Assembly (NCBI GenBank): GCA_030038955.1
Contig: JASHQV010000004.1
Location: forward strand, 1 to 8,571
DNA length: 8,571 nucleotides
From: Solirubrobacteraceae bacterium
GTDB lineage: Bacteria; Actinomycetota; Thermoleophilia; Solirubrobacterales; Solirubrobacteraceae
Direction: 5' to 3'
Shown here piece by piece: positions 1 to 6,784 of the stretch. A model generated the notes under the pieces. That model had not been told where the DNA came from. It did not search any database and worked only from the letters and a program-made list of their open reading frames with translations. The position numbers and the translations under genes are program-made. Numbering within the stretch: position 1 is the first letter of the stretch; each line of letters opens with the position of its first letter.

Positions 1-47
1 AAGTGACCGATTATCGACCAGTTTGTTCGAATGCAGGACAAGGGACT
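1..47. other. Short stretch downstream of hyuB
   Basis: These bases lie past the stop codon of the leftmost minus-strand gene. I see no gene start, no clear hairpin and no T-run that would mark a terminator. The piece is too short to say more. Confidence 0.5.
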
Positions 48-1802
48 CTAGCTCGGGCTGTGTCGGAGGTCAACTGTCGCGACTTCGTTCACGTTTCCCG
101 CAGCGTCGACTACGACCCGATACACCTCTCGCGCGGCCTCCGGGCTCACCCAGCCCTCGCGCACATCGCGGGCGATACGCTCCAGCTCGCGCTCGCCCGG
201 CGGCCCGTAGCCGCCTCCGGCGGGGGAGTATGAGACGAGTCGCTGCCCGGGCTCGAGCACGATCTCTCCGGCACCGGGCAGCGGCTCGAGCTCTCCCAGG
301 GTCGTGCGGCGATACTGATGCGCGCACGCACCCGGATGGCCGCCTCGCACACCCGCAGCGGCGTGGTCAGTCCCATCGGTCATCCAGATCGCCGTCAGCG
401 GCGCACCCACAGGCTCGTACTCAACGTGCAGTGACGGAGCTCCGCGTCGACGTCCGGCACCGGCGCTATCTGGCACGATCCGCTGTAGCCACACGCGGAA
501 CGGGTAATGCAGCTCGTCGACCTCGACGCTGTCGGTGTACATCATCCCCGCCGTGTTGGCTTCGGCTCCGATCCACCCGTCGGCCCACGGACTGGCGGCG
601 CCAGCGGAGATGCCGAGGAACACCAGGCCGACGTACGGCTCGCCGCCCCGACGGGGGTCATGACCCGAGATCGCCGCGCCGGAGGCGGGTATGTCGCTGC
701 CGGTCTCGGCCATCCCCACGTCCTCGCCCAGCTCGGCGAGCGCGCGCTGCACCACGTTGATCGCACGGATCGTCAGGTGAGTCGTGGCCAGTGAGCAGCT
801 GGCTGGGTGGCGTGGGATGCCAACGGCGCAGCCGTCGCGCAGGAGTACGCGCGTCCGGCTGAGGCTTCCGGCGTTCACCGGCACGATGTCCTTCATCGCG
901 TTGAGCACGCCGATCATCCCGCACGCCCGCGCCGTCGACTCGGTCAGGTTCATGCCACAGGGAAGGCAGTCAGGGTTGTCGCGCAGGTCGACTGTGACGA
1001 TCCCCTCTTGAGGCCGAACTTCGACCGTCGCCGCGATCCTCAGCGGCTCAGTCACCCCGGGCAGCGCGTCGTGGACCGTCTCGGCGGTACGCCGGCCGGC
1101 CGGCAGGCGCGCGATCGCGCTGACCATCCGCTCGGCGCTGTAGTCCAGCCACTGCTCGGCGAACGCGTCGAGCTCCTCCCAGCCGACCTCGCTGGCTAGC
1201 TCCTCCAGCTCGCGCTCGCCGATACGGGCCGCACCGATCATCGCGTGAAGGTCGCCTTCCCAGAGCCGCGGGGCGCGGATGCGCGCGCGGCACATGCGCA
1301 ACACGTCGTCGAGGTCGCGCCCGTCGCGTTGGATCTGCACTGCCGGGAAGATCAGCGCGCCCTCGTGGTAGACGTCGCGGGCGGCGGCCATCAGGCTGGA
1401 GGGGATCGAGTTGCCACAGTCGGCGACGTGCGCCTTGACCAAGACCGTGAAGCGGTGGGTGCCGGCGGCGTCGAACACGGGCACGATGATGCAGTGGTCG
1501 GCTGCATGGGAGTTGCCGTGGTAAGGCGAGTTGTGGAGAAACGCATCACCGCGGCGCAGTGCGGGATGAACCTCGCGCACGTAGCGCACGATCAGCTCGG
1601 GGCCGCACACGGCCATGATTGGCAGACACTCGGCCGCCGAGAGCAGCTCGTCGCGGGCGGAGAGCACGCAGCAGGAGAAGTCTCTGGCCGTGTTGATCAC
1701 GCCTGAGCGCGCCGTTCGAAACAGCGTCTGGGTCATCTTCCGGACGATCCCGTCGATCCGGCTGGAGAGCAGCGCGAGCTGAACGCCGTCACGCTCCCTC
1801 AT
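48..1802 (-). CDS. hyuB: Hydantoinase B / oxoprolinase family subunit (HyuB)
   Basis: 584 residues, a usual length for HyuB, the catalytic partner of HyuA in ATP-dependent hydantoinases (N-methylhydantoinase and relatives). Seen: DFS at 41-43, then GDAFLHNSPYHGNSHAADH at about 85-103 and KAHVADCGNS at 123-132. H99, D102 and H125 match the spacing of the His/Asp/His metal triad I recall from the acetone carboxylase alpha subunit, so a metal site is probably intact. The C-terminal signature GGGYGPP begins near 529 and runs into GWVSPEAAREVY, the usual family end. The start is the ATG at 1802-1800, which overlaps the hyuA stop as ATGA and implies translational coupling. The open frame extends 140 codons further upstream inside hyuA, but that part is a shadow. 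At this length it fits hydantoinases better than the longer acetone or acetophenone carboxylase subunits, and no gamma-type subunit is present. Substrate unknown. Confidence 0.93.
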   Translation of the reverse strand: MRERDGVQLALLSSRIDGIVRKMTQTLFRTARSGVINTARDFSCCVLSARDELLSAAECLPIMAVCGPELIVRYVREVHPALRRGDAFLHNSPYHGNSHAADHCIIVPVFDAAGTHRFTVLVKAHVADCGNSIPSSLMAAARDVYHEGALIFPAVQIQRDGRDLDDVLRMCRARIRAPRLWEGDLHAMIGAARIGERELEELASEVGWEELDAFAEQWLDYSAERMVSAIARLPAGRRTAETVHDALPGVTEPLRIAATVEVRPQEGIVTVDLRDNPDCLPCGMNLTESTARACGMIGVLNAMKDIVPVNAGSLSRTRVLLRDGCAVGIPRHPASCSLATTHLTIRAINVVQRALAELGEDVGMAETGSDIPASGAAISGHDPRRGGEPYVGLVFLGISAGAASPWADGWIGAEANTAGMMYTDSVEVDELHYPFRVWLQRIVPDSAGAGRRRGAPSLHVEYEPVGAPLTAIWMTDGTDHAAAGVRGGHPGACAHQYRRTTLGELEPLPGAGEIVLEPGQRLVSYSPAGGGYGPPGERELERIARDVREGWVSPEAAREVYRVVVDAAGNVNEVATVDLRHSPS

Positions 1803-3871
1803 CGCTCGCCCCCGATCATCAGCTCGAGCGCGTCTCCGGGTGTACGCCGGGCTTTGTGCGAGGGACCGATCACGACGGTCGTCAGCGCCGCCTCGACAAT
1901 TGCTGGTCCGCTCACCGATGTTCCAACTGCCAGGTCGGAGATCCGGTGGACCGGGACCTGCACGAGCCCGACCTCGGCGAACCATGCCCGTCGCCAGCCG
2001 GAGCTCGGCTTGGGGCATGAGCGGGCCGGCGGCTCGGTGGCCTGCCGCGGCTGTGGCAGCTCGCATACGGCGCGCCCGCGCCAGCTGATCAGCTCGACGG
2101 GCGAACCAGGCTCCGAGAAGCCGAACGTGGCCTCGTGCTGGGCGTGAAAGGTCGCGCACAGGTGGCTGAGGTCGCCTTCGCCGTCGAAGCGCGCCACTGG
2201 AAGAGGTATCTCGACCTCCCACACTTGGCTCGGATACCGCGCCTCGGCGAACAGCTCGATGCTCGTGCTCGCGGCGGCGCGGCCGGGTCCCTCGATGAAG
2301 CTCTGACAGCGCCGGCGCAGCTCATCCAGCGTCGCGTTGACTCCGTCGCGATCGAAACGGGCCGTGCTGGTCGGATGAACGGCGGCAAAGTCCGCGGCCA
2401 GCTCGGAGACCAGCGCGCCCACCGCGCTCAGACCGGCGGCGCTCCGGGGCAACAGCGCCGTGCGGCAGCCGAGACGCTGAGCTATCGCCCCCAGGCTGAG
2501 TCCCGCGGCGCCACCTCCGCCGACGAGCACGGCCTCGGCTGGGTCGATTCCCTGGCTGGTGGTTACGTCCTCGACCGCAGCGACCATCGTCTGCGTTGCC
2601 AGCCCGAGGACTGCGGCGGCGGCCTCCGGTACGCCGAGCGCCAGCGGTCGGGCCACGTGAGCCGCGATCGCCGCCTCGGCCGCCGCCCGGTCCAGCTGCA
2701 TCGCGCCGTCCAGGAACCTTTGCGGATCGAGATACCCGAGCACGAGCGCGGCGTCGGTGACCGTCGCCTGCGTACCGCCGCGGCCGTAGGCGGCCGGCCC
2801 GGGGATCGAGCCGGCGCTGTCAGGGCCAACGTGCAGGAGGCCGCCTTCATCGACGTGGGCAATCGAGCCGCCACCAGCTCCGATTGAGCGCACGTCGACT
2901 GACGGGAAGCCCGTCATGTAGCCGCGAAACCTCGGGCCGATCCAGTTCTCCCGGGTGCGGGGAATGTGGCCGCCTCTCACCACCGAGACGTCGAAGCTCG
3001 TACCCCCAACGTCCACGACGATGGCCGTCGCCTCACGCTCGCCCTGCAGCTCGTGAACCCCCGCCACCGGCGCCATCGACGGCCCCGAGTTCAGCGCATG
3101 CACCGGCGCCTCCGCGACCGTGTTGGCATCAAGCAGCGATCCGGTGGAGCTGACCAGCAGTACCCGTCCGCCGAAGCCCGACTCCCGCAGCCGCTCCTGC
3201 ATGGAGCTCAGGTAGCTGCTCATCAGCGGATGCAGCGAGGCGTTGATCGCCGCGGAGGAGGCTCGACGGTACTCCCGGATAGCCGGATTCAGCTCGTGTG
3301 AGAGCGTCACGGGAACTCCTGGCAACTCGCATGCGAGCACGTCGCCCAGCAGCCGCTCGTGCGCTGGGTTCACGATCGACCACAGCAGGCATACCGCCAC
3401 CGCCTCCACCTCGGCCGCAGCCAGGCGGTGGGCGATCTCGACTGCTGCCGCCTGACTTAGCTCGCGCACCACGTCCCCGGAAGCCCCGATCCGTTCCGGC
3501 GCGCCGAATGTCAGCGCCTGCGGCACGTAGGGCTCGGGGTACTCATAGCTGAAATCAAACGGGTCGCCGCGGCCGCCCTCGCGCAGGACGAGAACCGCCT
3601 CGTGTCCCTCGGTTACCACCAGACCGGTGCGTGCGGTGGTGCGGGTGAGGACTGCGTTGAGCGCGTACGTGGTGGCATGAATCAGGACCTCGCCGCGCTC
3701 GAGCAGCGTCCTCGTGGAGATGCCGTCGACCTCGGCTGCAAGCTGGAGCGCATCCAGCATCCCGCGCACGGGATCGTCGGGCGTCGTGGGTGCTTTGAAC
3801 AGGCGCCGGACACCATCGTGCTCGACGACTAAGTCGGTGAACGTGCCGCCTGTGTCAATCGAAAAGCGCAC
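1799..3871 (-). CDS. hyuA: Hydantoinase A / oxoprolinase family ATP-dependent subunit (HyuA)
   Basis: 690 residues, the normal full length. HyuA binds ATP and phosphorylates the cyclic or carbonyl substrate for HyuB. Seen: the N-terminal phosphate-binding DTGGTFTD at 6-13; a second actin-like motif VDVGGTSFD at about 286-294; the glycine-rich GAGGGS at 331-336; VGPDSAGSIPGPAAYGRGG at about 348-366; and VGGGGAAG at 450-457. The order matches the Hydant_A_N, Hydantoinase_A and C-terminal domains. The start must be the GTG at 3871-3869: an in-frame TGA lies only four codons upstream (3883-3881), and the phosphate loop follows at once. No strong Shine-Dalgarno precedes it. The gene begins 17 bp after the MetE-like gene and overlaps hyuB by 4 bp, so the three form one operon. 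Possible activities are hydantoinase, N-methylhydantoinase, oxoprolinase, lactamase or ketone carboxylase; the sequence does not decide. Confidence 0.94.
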   Translation of the reverse strand: MRFSIDTGGTFTDLVVEHDGVRRLFKAPTTPDDPVRGMLDALQLAAEVDGISTRTLLERGEVLIHATTYALNAVLTRTTARTGLVVTEGHEAVLVLREGGRGDPFDFSYEYPEPYVPQALTFGAPERIGASGDVVRELSQAAAVEIAHRLAAAEVEAVAVCLLWSIVNPAHERLLGDVLACELPGVPVTLSHELNPAIREYRRASSAAINASLHPLMSSYLSSMQERLRESGFGGRVLLVSSTGSLLDANTVAEAPVHALNSGPSMAPVAGVHELQGEREATAIVVDVGGTSFDVSVVRGGHIPRTRENWIGPRFRGYMTGFPSVDVRSIGAGGGSIAHVDEGGLLHVGPDSAGSIPGPAAYGRGGTQATVTDAALVLGYLDPQRFLDGAMQLDRAAAEAAIAAHVARPLALGVPEAAAAVLGLATQTMVAAVEDVTTSQGIDPAEAVLVGGGGAAGLSLGAIAQRLGCRTALLPRSAAGLSAVGALVSELAADFAAVHPTSTARFDRDGVNATLDELRRRCQSFIEGPGRAAASTSIELFAEARYPSQVWEVEIPLPVARFDGEGDLSHLCATFHAQHEATFGFSEPGSPVELISWRGRAVCELPQPRQATEPPARSCPKPSSGWRRAWFAEVGLVQVPVHRISDLAVGTSVSGPAIVEAALTTVVIGPSHKARRTPGDALELMIGGER

Positions 3872-3876
3872 CGCGC

Positions 3877-3889
3877 AGCGTCAGACGCT
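3877..3889. repeat. Small inverted repeat at the metE-like/hyuA junction
   Basis: AGCGT-CAG-ACGCT is a perfect 5-bp stem with a 3-base loop. It lies in the 17-bp gap between the upstream stop codon and the GTG of hyuA, where a ribosome binding site would be expected. It could modulate hyuA translation, but a repeat this short also arises by chance in GC-rich DNA. Confidence 0.3.
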
Positions 3890-5067
3890 CACGGGCCCCA
3901 CACGCGGTCTGCGACCTCGACGATCAGCGCAAGCTTTCGCCACTGGGACTCCTCGGCAAGCTCGTTGCCCTCCCACGTTGACGCGAATCCGCACTGCGTA
4001 GTGAGCCCCAGCTGCTCGATCGGTACGTAGCGTGCCGCCTCCTCGAGTCGCCGCTCAATCTCGTCGGTGCTCTCGACCTCGGCCGACTTCGAGCTGACCA
4101 CGCCCATTGCGATCAGCGGGCCGTCGCCGGGCACGTGTCGTAGCGCGCCGAAGTCGCCTTCGCGCTCGGGATCCTCCCACTCGACCAGCAGGCGGTCGTA
4201 GCGCAGCTCACCGAACATCTGCTCCGCAATCGGCTCGAGCGAGCCCTCCGTCATCCACATCGACCGGTAGTTGCCCCGGCAGATGTGTAGCGCGGTCGTC
4301 ACATCCTCGGGCAGCCCTGCGATCACCGCGTTGTCTGCGGCGATCATCATCTCCATCAGCTGCTCGAGGCTCATGGTGCCGTGGCCGGGCAGATGCGCGC
4401 GCCATTTCGGGTCGAGCGCCACCACGTACGACGGCCAGTCCATCTGGATGTAGCCGACGCCCGCCTGCACCACCTCGGCGATCAGCTCCCGCTGGATTCT
4501 GACCACGTGGTCGACGAAGTCCTGGTGGCTCGCGTATACGCCCTGGTTGAAGTCGAGCTGTTCGCAATACCAGTACGACGGCGCCGGGAAGGTCACCTTG
4601 AGGGGGTAGTCCGTCAGCGAGCGCACGTAGCGGACTTCCTCGAGCGCCGGATTGGCGACTCGACGGACACGCTGGCCCCCAATGAGGGGTCCGCTCGGCG
4701 GGACCATCGCCTCACCGTGCTCGTTGGTGAACGGGAACTCCGCGTCGCTCTCCTCGAACCCGGCAAGCGCGTCTACCAGCGAATGGGTGAACATTGAGCG
4801 GCGCATCTCTCCGTCGGTGATCACATCGAGCCCGATCTCGATCTGACGGCGGACGGCGGCGGCAATCGCTGCATCGGCTTGGCGCTGGAGCTCGGGCAAC
4901 TGCTCCAACCCCGCCTCATCCAGCAGGCGCGGTGACGGCGTATTCAGCCCGGCGTAGATCCCGGCGAACTGCTGGCGTAGCGCCGGAGGCCGAAGCAGGC
5001 TTCCGACGCACTCGGCCCGCGGAGTAGCCCGGGGGGAGCGCGTCGTCCGTTCGTCGATCACCGACAT
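3889..5067 (-). CDS. MetE-like zinc methyltransferase (cobalamin-independent methionine synthase II-type), complete
   Basis: 392 residues, matching the stand-alone C-terminal MetE barrel family (COG0620 type) and about half of a full MetE. Seen: GSLLRP at 22-27, DVITDGE at 81-87 and a His/Cys/Glu/Cys zinc set at H261 and C263 (LHICRGN), E296 (LLVEWED) and C359 (TTQCGFAS), matching E. coli MetE H641/C643/E665/C726 as I recall them. The zinc normally activates a thiol for methyl or alkyl transfer. The usual Asp-Glu-Pro of true MetE reads Asp-Trp-Pro (210-212), so homocysteine may not be the acceptor. Epoxyalkane:coenzyme M transferase is another member of this fold. The ATG at 5067-5065 is preceded by AAGGAG (plus 5072-5077) with a short 4-base spacer. 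It leads the operon with hyuA and hyuB, which suggests it acts on the same compound. A paralogue lies at the right edge of the window. Confidence 0.87.
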   Translation of the reverse strand: MSVIDERTTRSPRATPRAECVGSLLRPPALRQQFAGIYAGLNTPSPRLLDEAGLEQLPELQRQADAAIAAAVRRQIEIGLDVITDGEMRRSMFTHSLVDALAGFEESDAEFPFTNEHGEAMVPPSGPLIGGQRVRRVANPALEEVRYVRSLTDYPLKVTFPAPSYWYCEQLDFNQGVYASHQDFVDHVVRIQRELIAEVVQAGVGYIQMDWPSYVVALDPKWRAHLPGHGTMSLEQLMEMMIAADNAVIAGLPEDVTTALHICRGNYRSMWMTEGSLEPIAEQMFGELRYDRLLVEWEDPEREGDFGALRHVPGDGPLIAMGVVSSKSAEVESTDEIERRLEEAARYVPIEQLGLTTQCGFASTWEGNELAEESQWRKLALIVEVADRVWGP

Positions 5068-5152
5068 AGAGCTCCTTCCGACGAGAGGCCGTTATACGAA
5101 CACCAGCGTCCGAAAGCTTACACTGCGCGACAACCAACTCAAGGAGCCTTCC
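5068..5152. promoter_or_regulatory. Divergent promoter region between the MetE-like operon and a small gene
   Basis: This 85-bp gap separates two genes read outwards and is visibly less GC-rich than its surroundings. On the minus strand TATAAC (plus 5091-5096) is a good -10 box and would give a leader of roughly 17 bases before the methyltransferase ATG; no convincing -35 is seen. On the plus strand TACACT (5119-5124) is a -10 candidate about 29 bases before the small gene. The two core promoters would sit about 25 bp apart, so one regulator could control both. No clear operator palindrome stands out. Promoter calls by eye in such genomes are weak. Confidence 0.45.
5141..5146 (+). promoter_or_regulatory. 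Shine-Dalgarno of the small plus-strand gene
   Basis: AAGGAG with a 6-base spacer to the ATG at 5153. It is the clearest ribosome binding site on this strand and the main reason, with the protein's composition, to accept this short gene as real. Confidence 0.75.
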
Positions 5153-5467
5153 ATGTCCCTACTCGTGACCGTCCGTATTCCCCACCCGCTGAACGAGGTC
5201 CAGCAGATTGAGAAGTCTCACCCCGAGGTGATGCACTCGATAATGGCGGCGGCGATGAAGTACATGACCGGCCATCGCCGAGTGGAGCGCGACGGGGAGG
5301 TGATGGACATCGACGAGTTCGTCGAGGAGGCCGATTACCGGAAGTTCTTCGGTGAGGCGGGCGAGGCAATCCGCGAATACAGCGAGCTTCTAGGTGGCGG
5401 CGTCCACGACGTGCTGTGGAACACGGTCGCCGACCCTCCGCCGCTGGACGAACGCACGGAGGACTAG
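5153..5467 (+). CDS. Small protein, possibly a dimeric alpha/beta-barrel (ABM-like) fold
   Basis: 104 residues, not firmly recognised. The layout suggests a ferredoxin-like dimeric alpha/beta barrel, as in antibiotic-biosynthesis monooxygenase and related small proteins: a first strand LLVTVRIP (3-10), a helix rich in acidic residues and methionine (about 14-40), GHRRVERDGEVMDIDEF (about 42-58) as a strand-turn-strand, and a helix with DYRKFFGEAGEAIREY. The tail (from about 92) is acidic and proline-rich and probably disordered. There is no signal peptide, membrane segment or metal-binding cysteine. It has its own Shine-Dalgarno and candidate promoter and is the only gene on the plus strand, divergent from the MetE-like operon and convergent with the RibBA-like gene. 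A role in the same pathway, as a small enzyme or a ligand-binding accessory protein, is inferred from position only. The reading frame is well supported; the function is not. Confidence 0.72.
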   Translation: MSLLVTVRIPHPLNEVQQIEKSHPEVMHSIMAAAMKYMTGHRRVERDGEVMDIDEFVEEADYRKFFGEAGEAIREYSELLGGGVHDVLWNTVADPPPLDERTED

Positions 5468-5660
5468 CTAAACGCTCTCAACGTCGGCAGTACGCGCGAT
5501 CAGCTCGAGCGACGCCGAGTGCGCGCGAGCGCAATGTAACTGCGAACGCCGTCGCATCAGGTGTCTCTGCAGTGGCCGAAGCGCTTGCCAGATGCCGTAT
5601 GTACGGCTCTGGCCTGTTGGTAGCGACGTGTAAGCGGGAGACGGTCTCGGACACGTCCGG
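5468..5660. other. Convergent intergenic region with hairpins
   Basis: 193 bp between the 3' ends of the small plus-strand gene and the RibBA-like gene. I see no supported gene. The right part holds two substantial hairpins, listed separately; a weaker one, TGCGA-6-TCGCA, lies at 5541-5556. The left part (5468-5540) shows only GC-rich, partly repetitive sequence. No tRNA-like cloverleaf is evident. Confidence 0.6.
5587..5613. terminator. Candidate bidirectional terminator hairpin (distal)
   Basis: The arms GCCAGA and TCTGGC enclose GCCGT/ACGGC, giving an 11-bp stem with one bulged T (5593) and a 4-base loop ATGT (5599-5602). There is no clear T-run on either side. It lies between convergent genes, where a terminator serving both is expected; actinobacterial terminators often lack the U tract. 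A structured RNA element is the alternative. Confidence 0.5.
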
Positions 5661-5665
5661 CTACC
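5619..5665 (-). terminator. Candidate terminator hairpin overlapping the RibBA-like stop
   Basis: GGTAGC then GACGTGT (5619-5631) pair with ACACGTC (5651-5657) and GCTACC (5660-5665): 13 Watson-Crick pairs interrupted only by a CG bulge at 5658-5659. The loop holds a further GAGA/TCTC pairing. The right arm includes the TAG stop (5663-5661), so the RNA would fold as the ribosome leaves. No U-run follows. Terminator or mRNA 3'-end stabiliser for the RibBA-like operon is the likely role. Confidence 0.55.
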
Positions 5666-6743
5666 GAGCCCGAGCAGCGGGAGAGTCGCCGGGCACGCGT
5701 AGGGGCACGTGATCGCTGACCGTCAGCCGGTAGCCGGCGAGGCCAGGGATGTCGTGCCGCTGGTTGGTCAGCAACCGGATGCTGCTCAGCCCGAGGTCAA
5801 CGAGGATCTGCGCCGCGACGCCGAAGTCCCGCCATGGCTGCTCGTCCATTTGCGCGCGGTGCAATGCGTCGTCATCCTCGGCTAGGTACACGAGGGCGCC
5901 CATCCCTTCGACGTCGATCGCGGCCAGCGCGGCGTGTACGCTCTCCCCACATCGACAAGTGATGCTGTGAAAGATGTCCCCGGAGCGGCAGCTTCGGTGA
6001 ACGTGGACCAGCACGTCGGCCTTGCCCCGAACTTCTCCTTTGACGAGCGCGAGGTGGTGCGAGCCATCGAGCAGCGATCGGTAGCCGACGGCCATGAACT
6101 CGCCGAACGCGGTCGGCAGCGTCGTCTCGACCTCGCGATTGACGAGCTTGTCGGTGCGCTGCCGGTGCGCGATCACCTCGGCGATCGTGATCATCGGCAG
6201 CCGGTGGCGGCGGCAGAACATGGTCACGTCCGCACCCTGTGTGGCGGAGCCGTCGTCGTTGTGAATCTCGCACAGGATCGCCGCCGGGAGGAGCCCCGCT
6301 GCGCGAGCGAGATCGATCGACCCTTCGGTCCAGCCGGCGCGCTCAAGCACGCCGCCCGGACGAGCTCTGAGCGGGTTGACGTGGCCGCCGAGGACGATCG
6401 CCTCCCGACCCTTGGTGGGATCGATCGCCACCGCGATGCTGTGCGCTTGGTCAGCAAGACCGATCCCGGTGCTGATCCCCTCACGGGCCTCAATCGTCAC
6501 CGTCGCAGGCGGTCGGATCAGCGAGTCGTTGAGGTCGACGAAGTCGAGGCCAAGCTGGGCGCACCGCTCTGCTGTCAGCGCTAGATACACGTAGCCGCAC
6601 GCATTACGCATCAGGAATCGCAACGCATCCGGGGTGACGAACTGCGCTGCCATCGTCACGAGCGCCATGTTGTCGTCGGCGTCCCGATCGACGAGCACGG
6701 CCATGCGACCCGCCGAGAGCTGCGTGATCACGTCCTCGATCAA
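5661..6743 (-). CDS. RibBA-like protein with degenerate active sites
   Basis: About 360 residues from the TTG at 6743: a DHBP synthase (RibB)-like half (about 1-195) joined to a GTP cyclohydrolase II (RibA)-like half (about 205-350). Kept in the first half: TVTIEAREGISTGI, GGHVNPLRA with H121, IDLARAAGL and CEIHNDDG with E159. Lost: the acidic DDEDRENEGD-type loop is VDRDADDNMALV, and the expected His of GHTE is Trp138, so both Mg ligands I recall for E. coli RibB (E38, H153) are gone. In the second half the zinc cysteines remain (C252, C263, C265), but the EGRGIGL segment and its surroundings are missing, about 21 residues shorter than E. coli RibA between the conserved Tyr and R305. The Asp before that Arg is Pro, and the terminal 30 or so residues are absent. 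Classical riboflavin function is unlikely; the true activity is unknown. Start uncertain: a TTG at 6827 with a GAGGAG site (plus 6835-6840) or a GTG at 6731 are alternatives. Confidence 0.82.
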   Translation of the reverse strand: MIEDVITQLSAGRMAVLVDRDADDNMALVTMAAQFVTPDALRFLMRNACGYVYLALTAERCAQLGLDFVDLNDSLIRPPATVTIEAREGISTGIGLADQAHSIAVAIDPTKGREAIVLGGHVNPLRARPGGVLERAGWTEGSIDLARAAGLLPAAILCEIHNDDGSATQGADVTMFCRRHRLPMITIAEVIAHRQRTDKLVNREVETTLPTAFGEFMAVGYRSLLDGSHHLALVKGEVRGKADVLVHVHRSCRSGDIFHSITCRCGESVHAALAAIDVEGMGALVYLAEDDDALHRAQMDEQPWRDFGVAAQILVDLGLSSIRLLTNQRHDIPGLAGYRLTVSDHVPLRVPGDSPAARAR

Positions 6744-6784
6744 AGCTGAAGCACCATCGCAATCAAGACTTCCGAATCTTGCAT
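6740..6784 (-). other. Low-GC junction with a 14-codon mini-ORF
   Basis: Between the cyclodeaminase-family stop and the RibBA-like start, GC falls to 20 of 45 bases. An ATG (6784-6782) overlaps the upstream stop as TGATG and opens a 14-codon frame whose TGA overlaps the proposed TTG start as TTGA. Read in the RibBA-like frame, the same bases use codons atypical for this genome (AGA, AGT, CTT, TCA), so they are probably not part of that protein. It may be a coupling leader, or a chance opening. Confidence 0.3.

Noticed and set aside
23..760. Long plus-strand open frame (245 codons) opposite hyuB
   Set aside because: Arg/Pro/Ser-rich composition without any family motif; it is the antisense shadow of a strong hyuB frame.
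1803..2222. Upstream extension of the hyuB frame by 140 codons
   Set aside because: It lies wholly inside hyuA in another frame, is Arg-rich and unlike any HyuB N-terminus; the ATGA overlap at 1799-1802 gives a proper start.
2135..2887. Plus-strand open frame of 250 codons opposite hyuA
   Set aside because: No recognisable motif, and antisense to conserved HyuA sequence; typical spurious open frame in GC-rich DNA.
1799..3871. hyuA/hyuB as acetone or acetophenone carboxylase
   Set aside because: Possible by superfamily, but HyuB is shorter than those alpha subunits and no gamma-type subunit is present, so the hydantoinase-type name is kept without a substrate.
5416..5712. Plus-strand open frame across the convergent gap
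   Set aside because: It starts inside the small gene, runs through the hairpins into the RibBA-like 3' end and has a low-complexity Arg/Ala composition with no ribosome binding site.
5934..6584. Plus-strand open frame of 216 codons opposite the RibBA-like gene
   Set aside because: The minus frame carries clear RibB and RibA motifs, while this one carries none and has no ribosome binding site.
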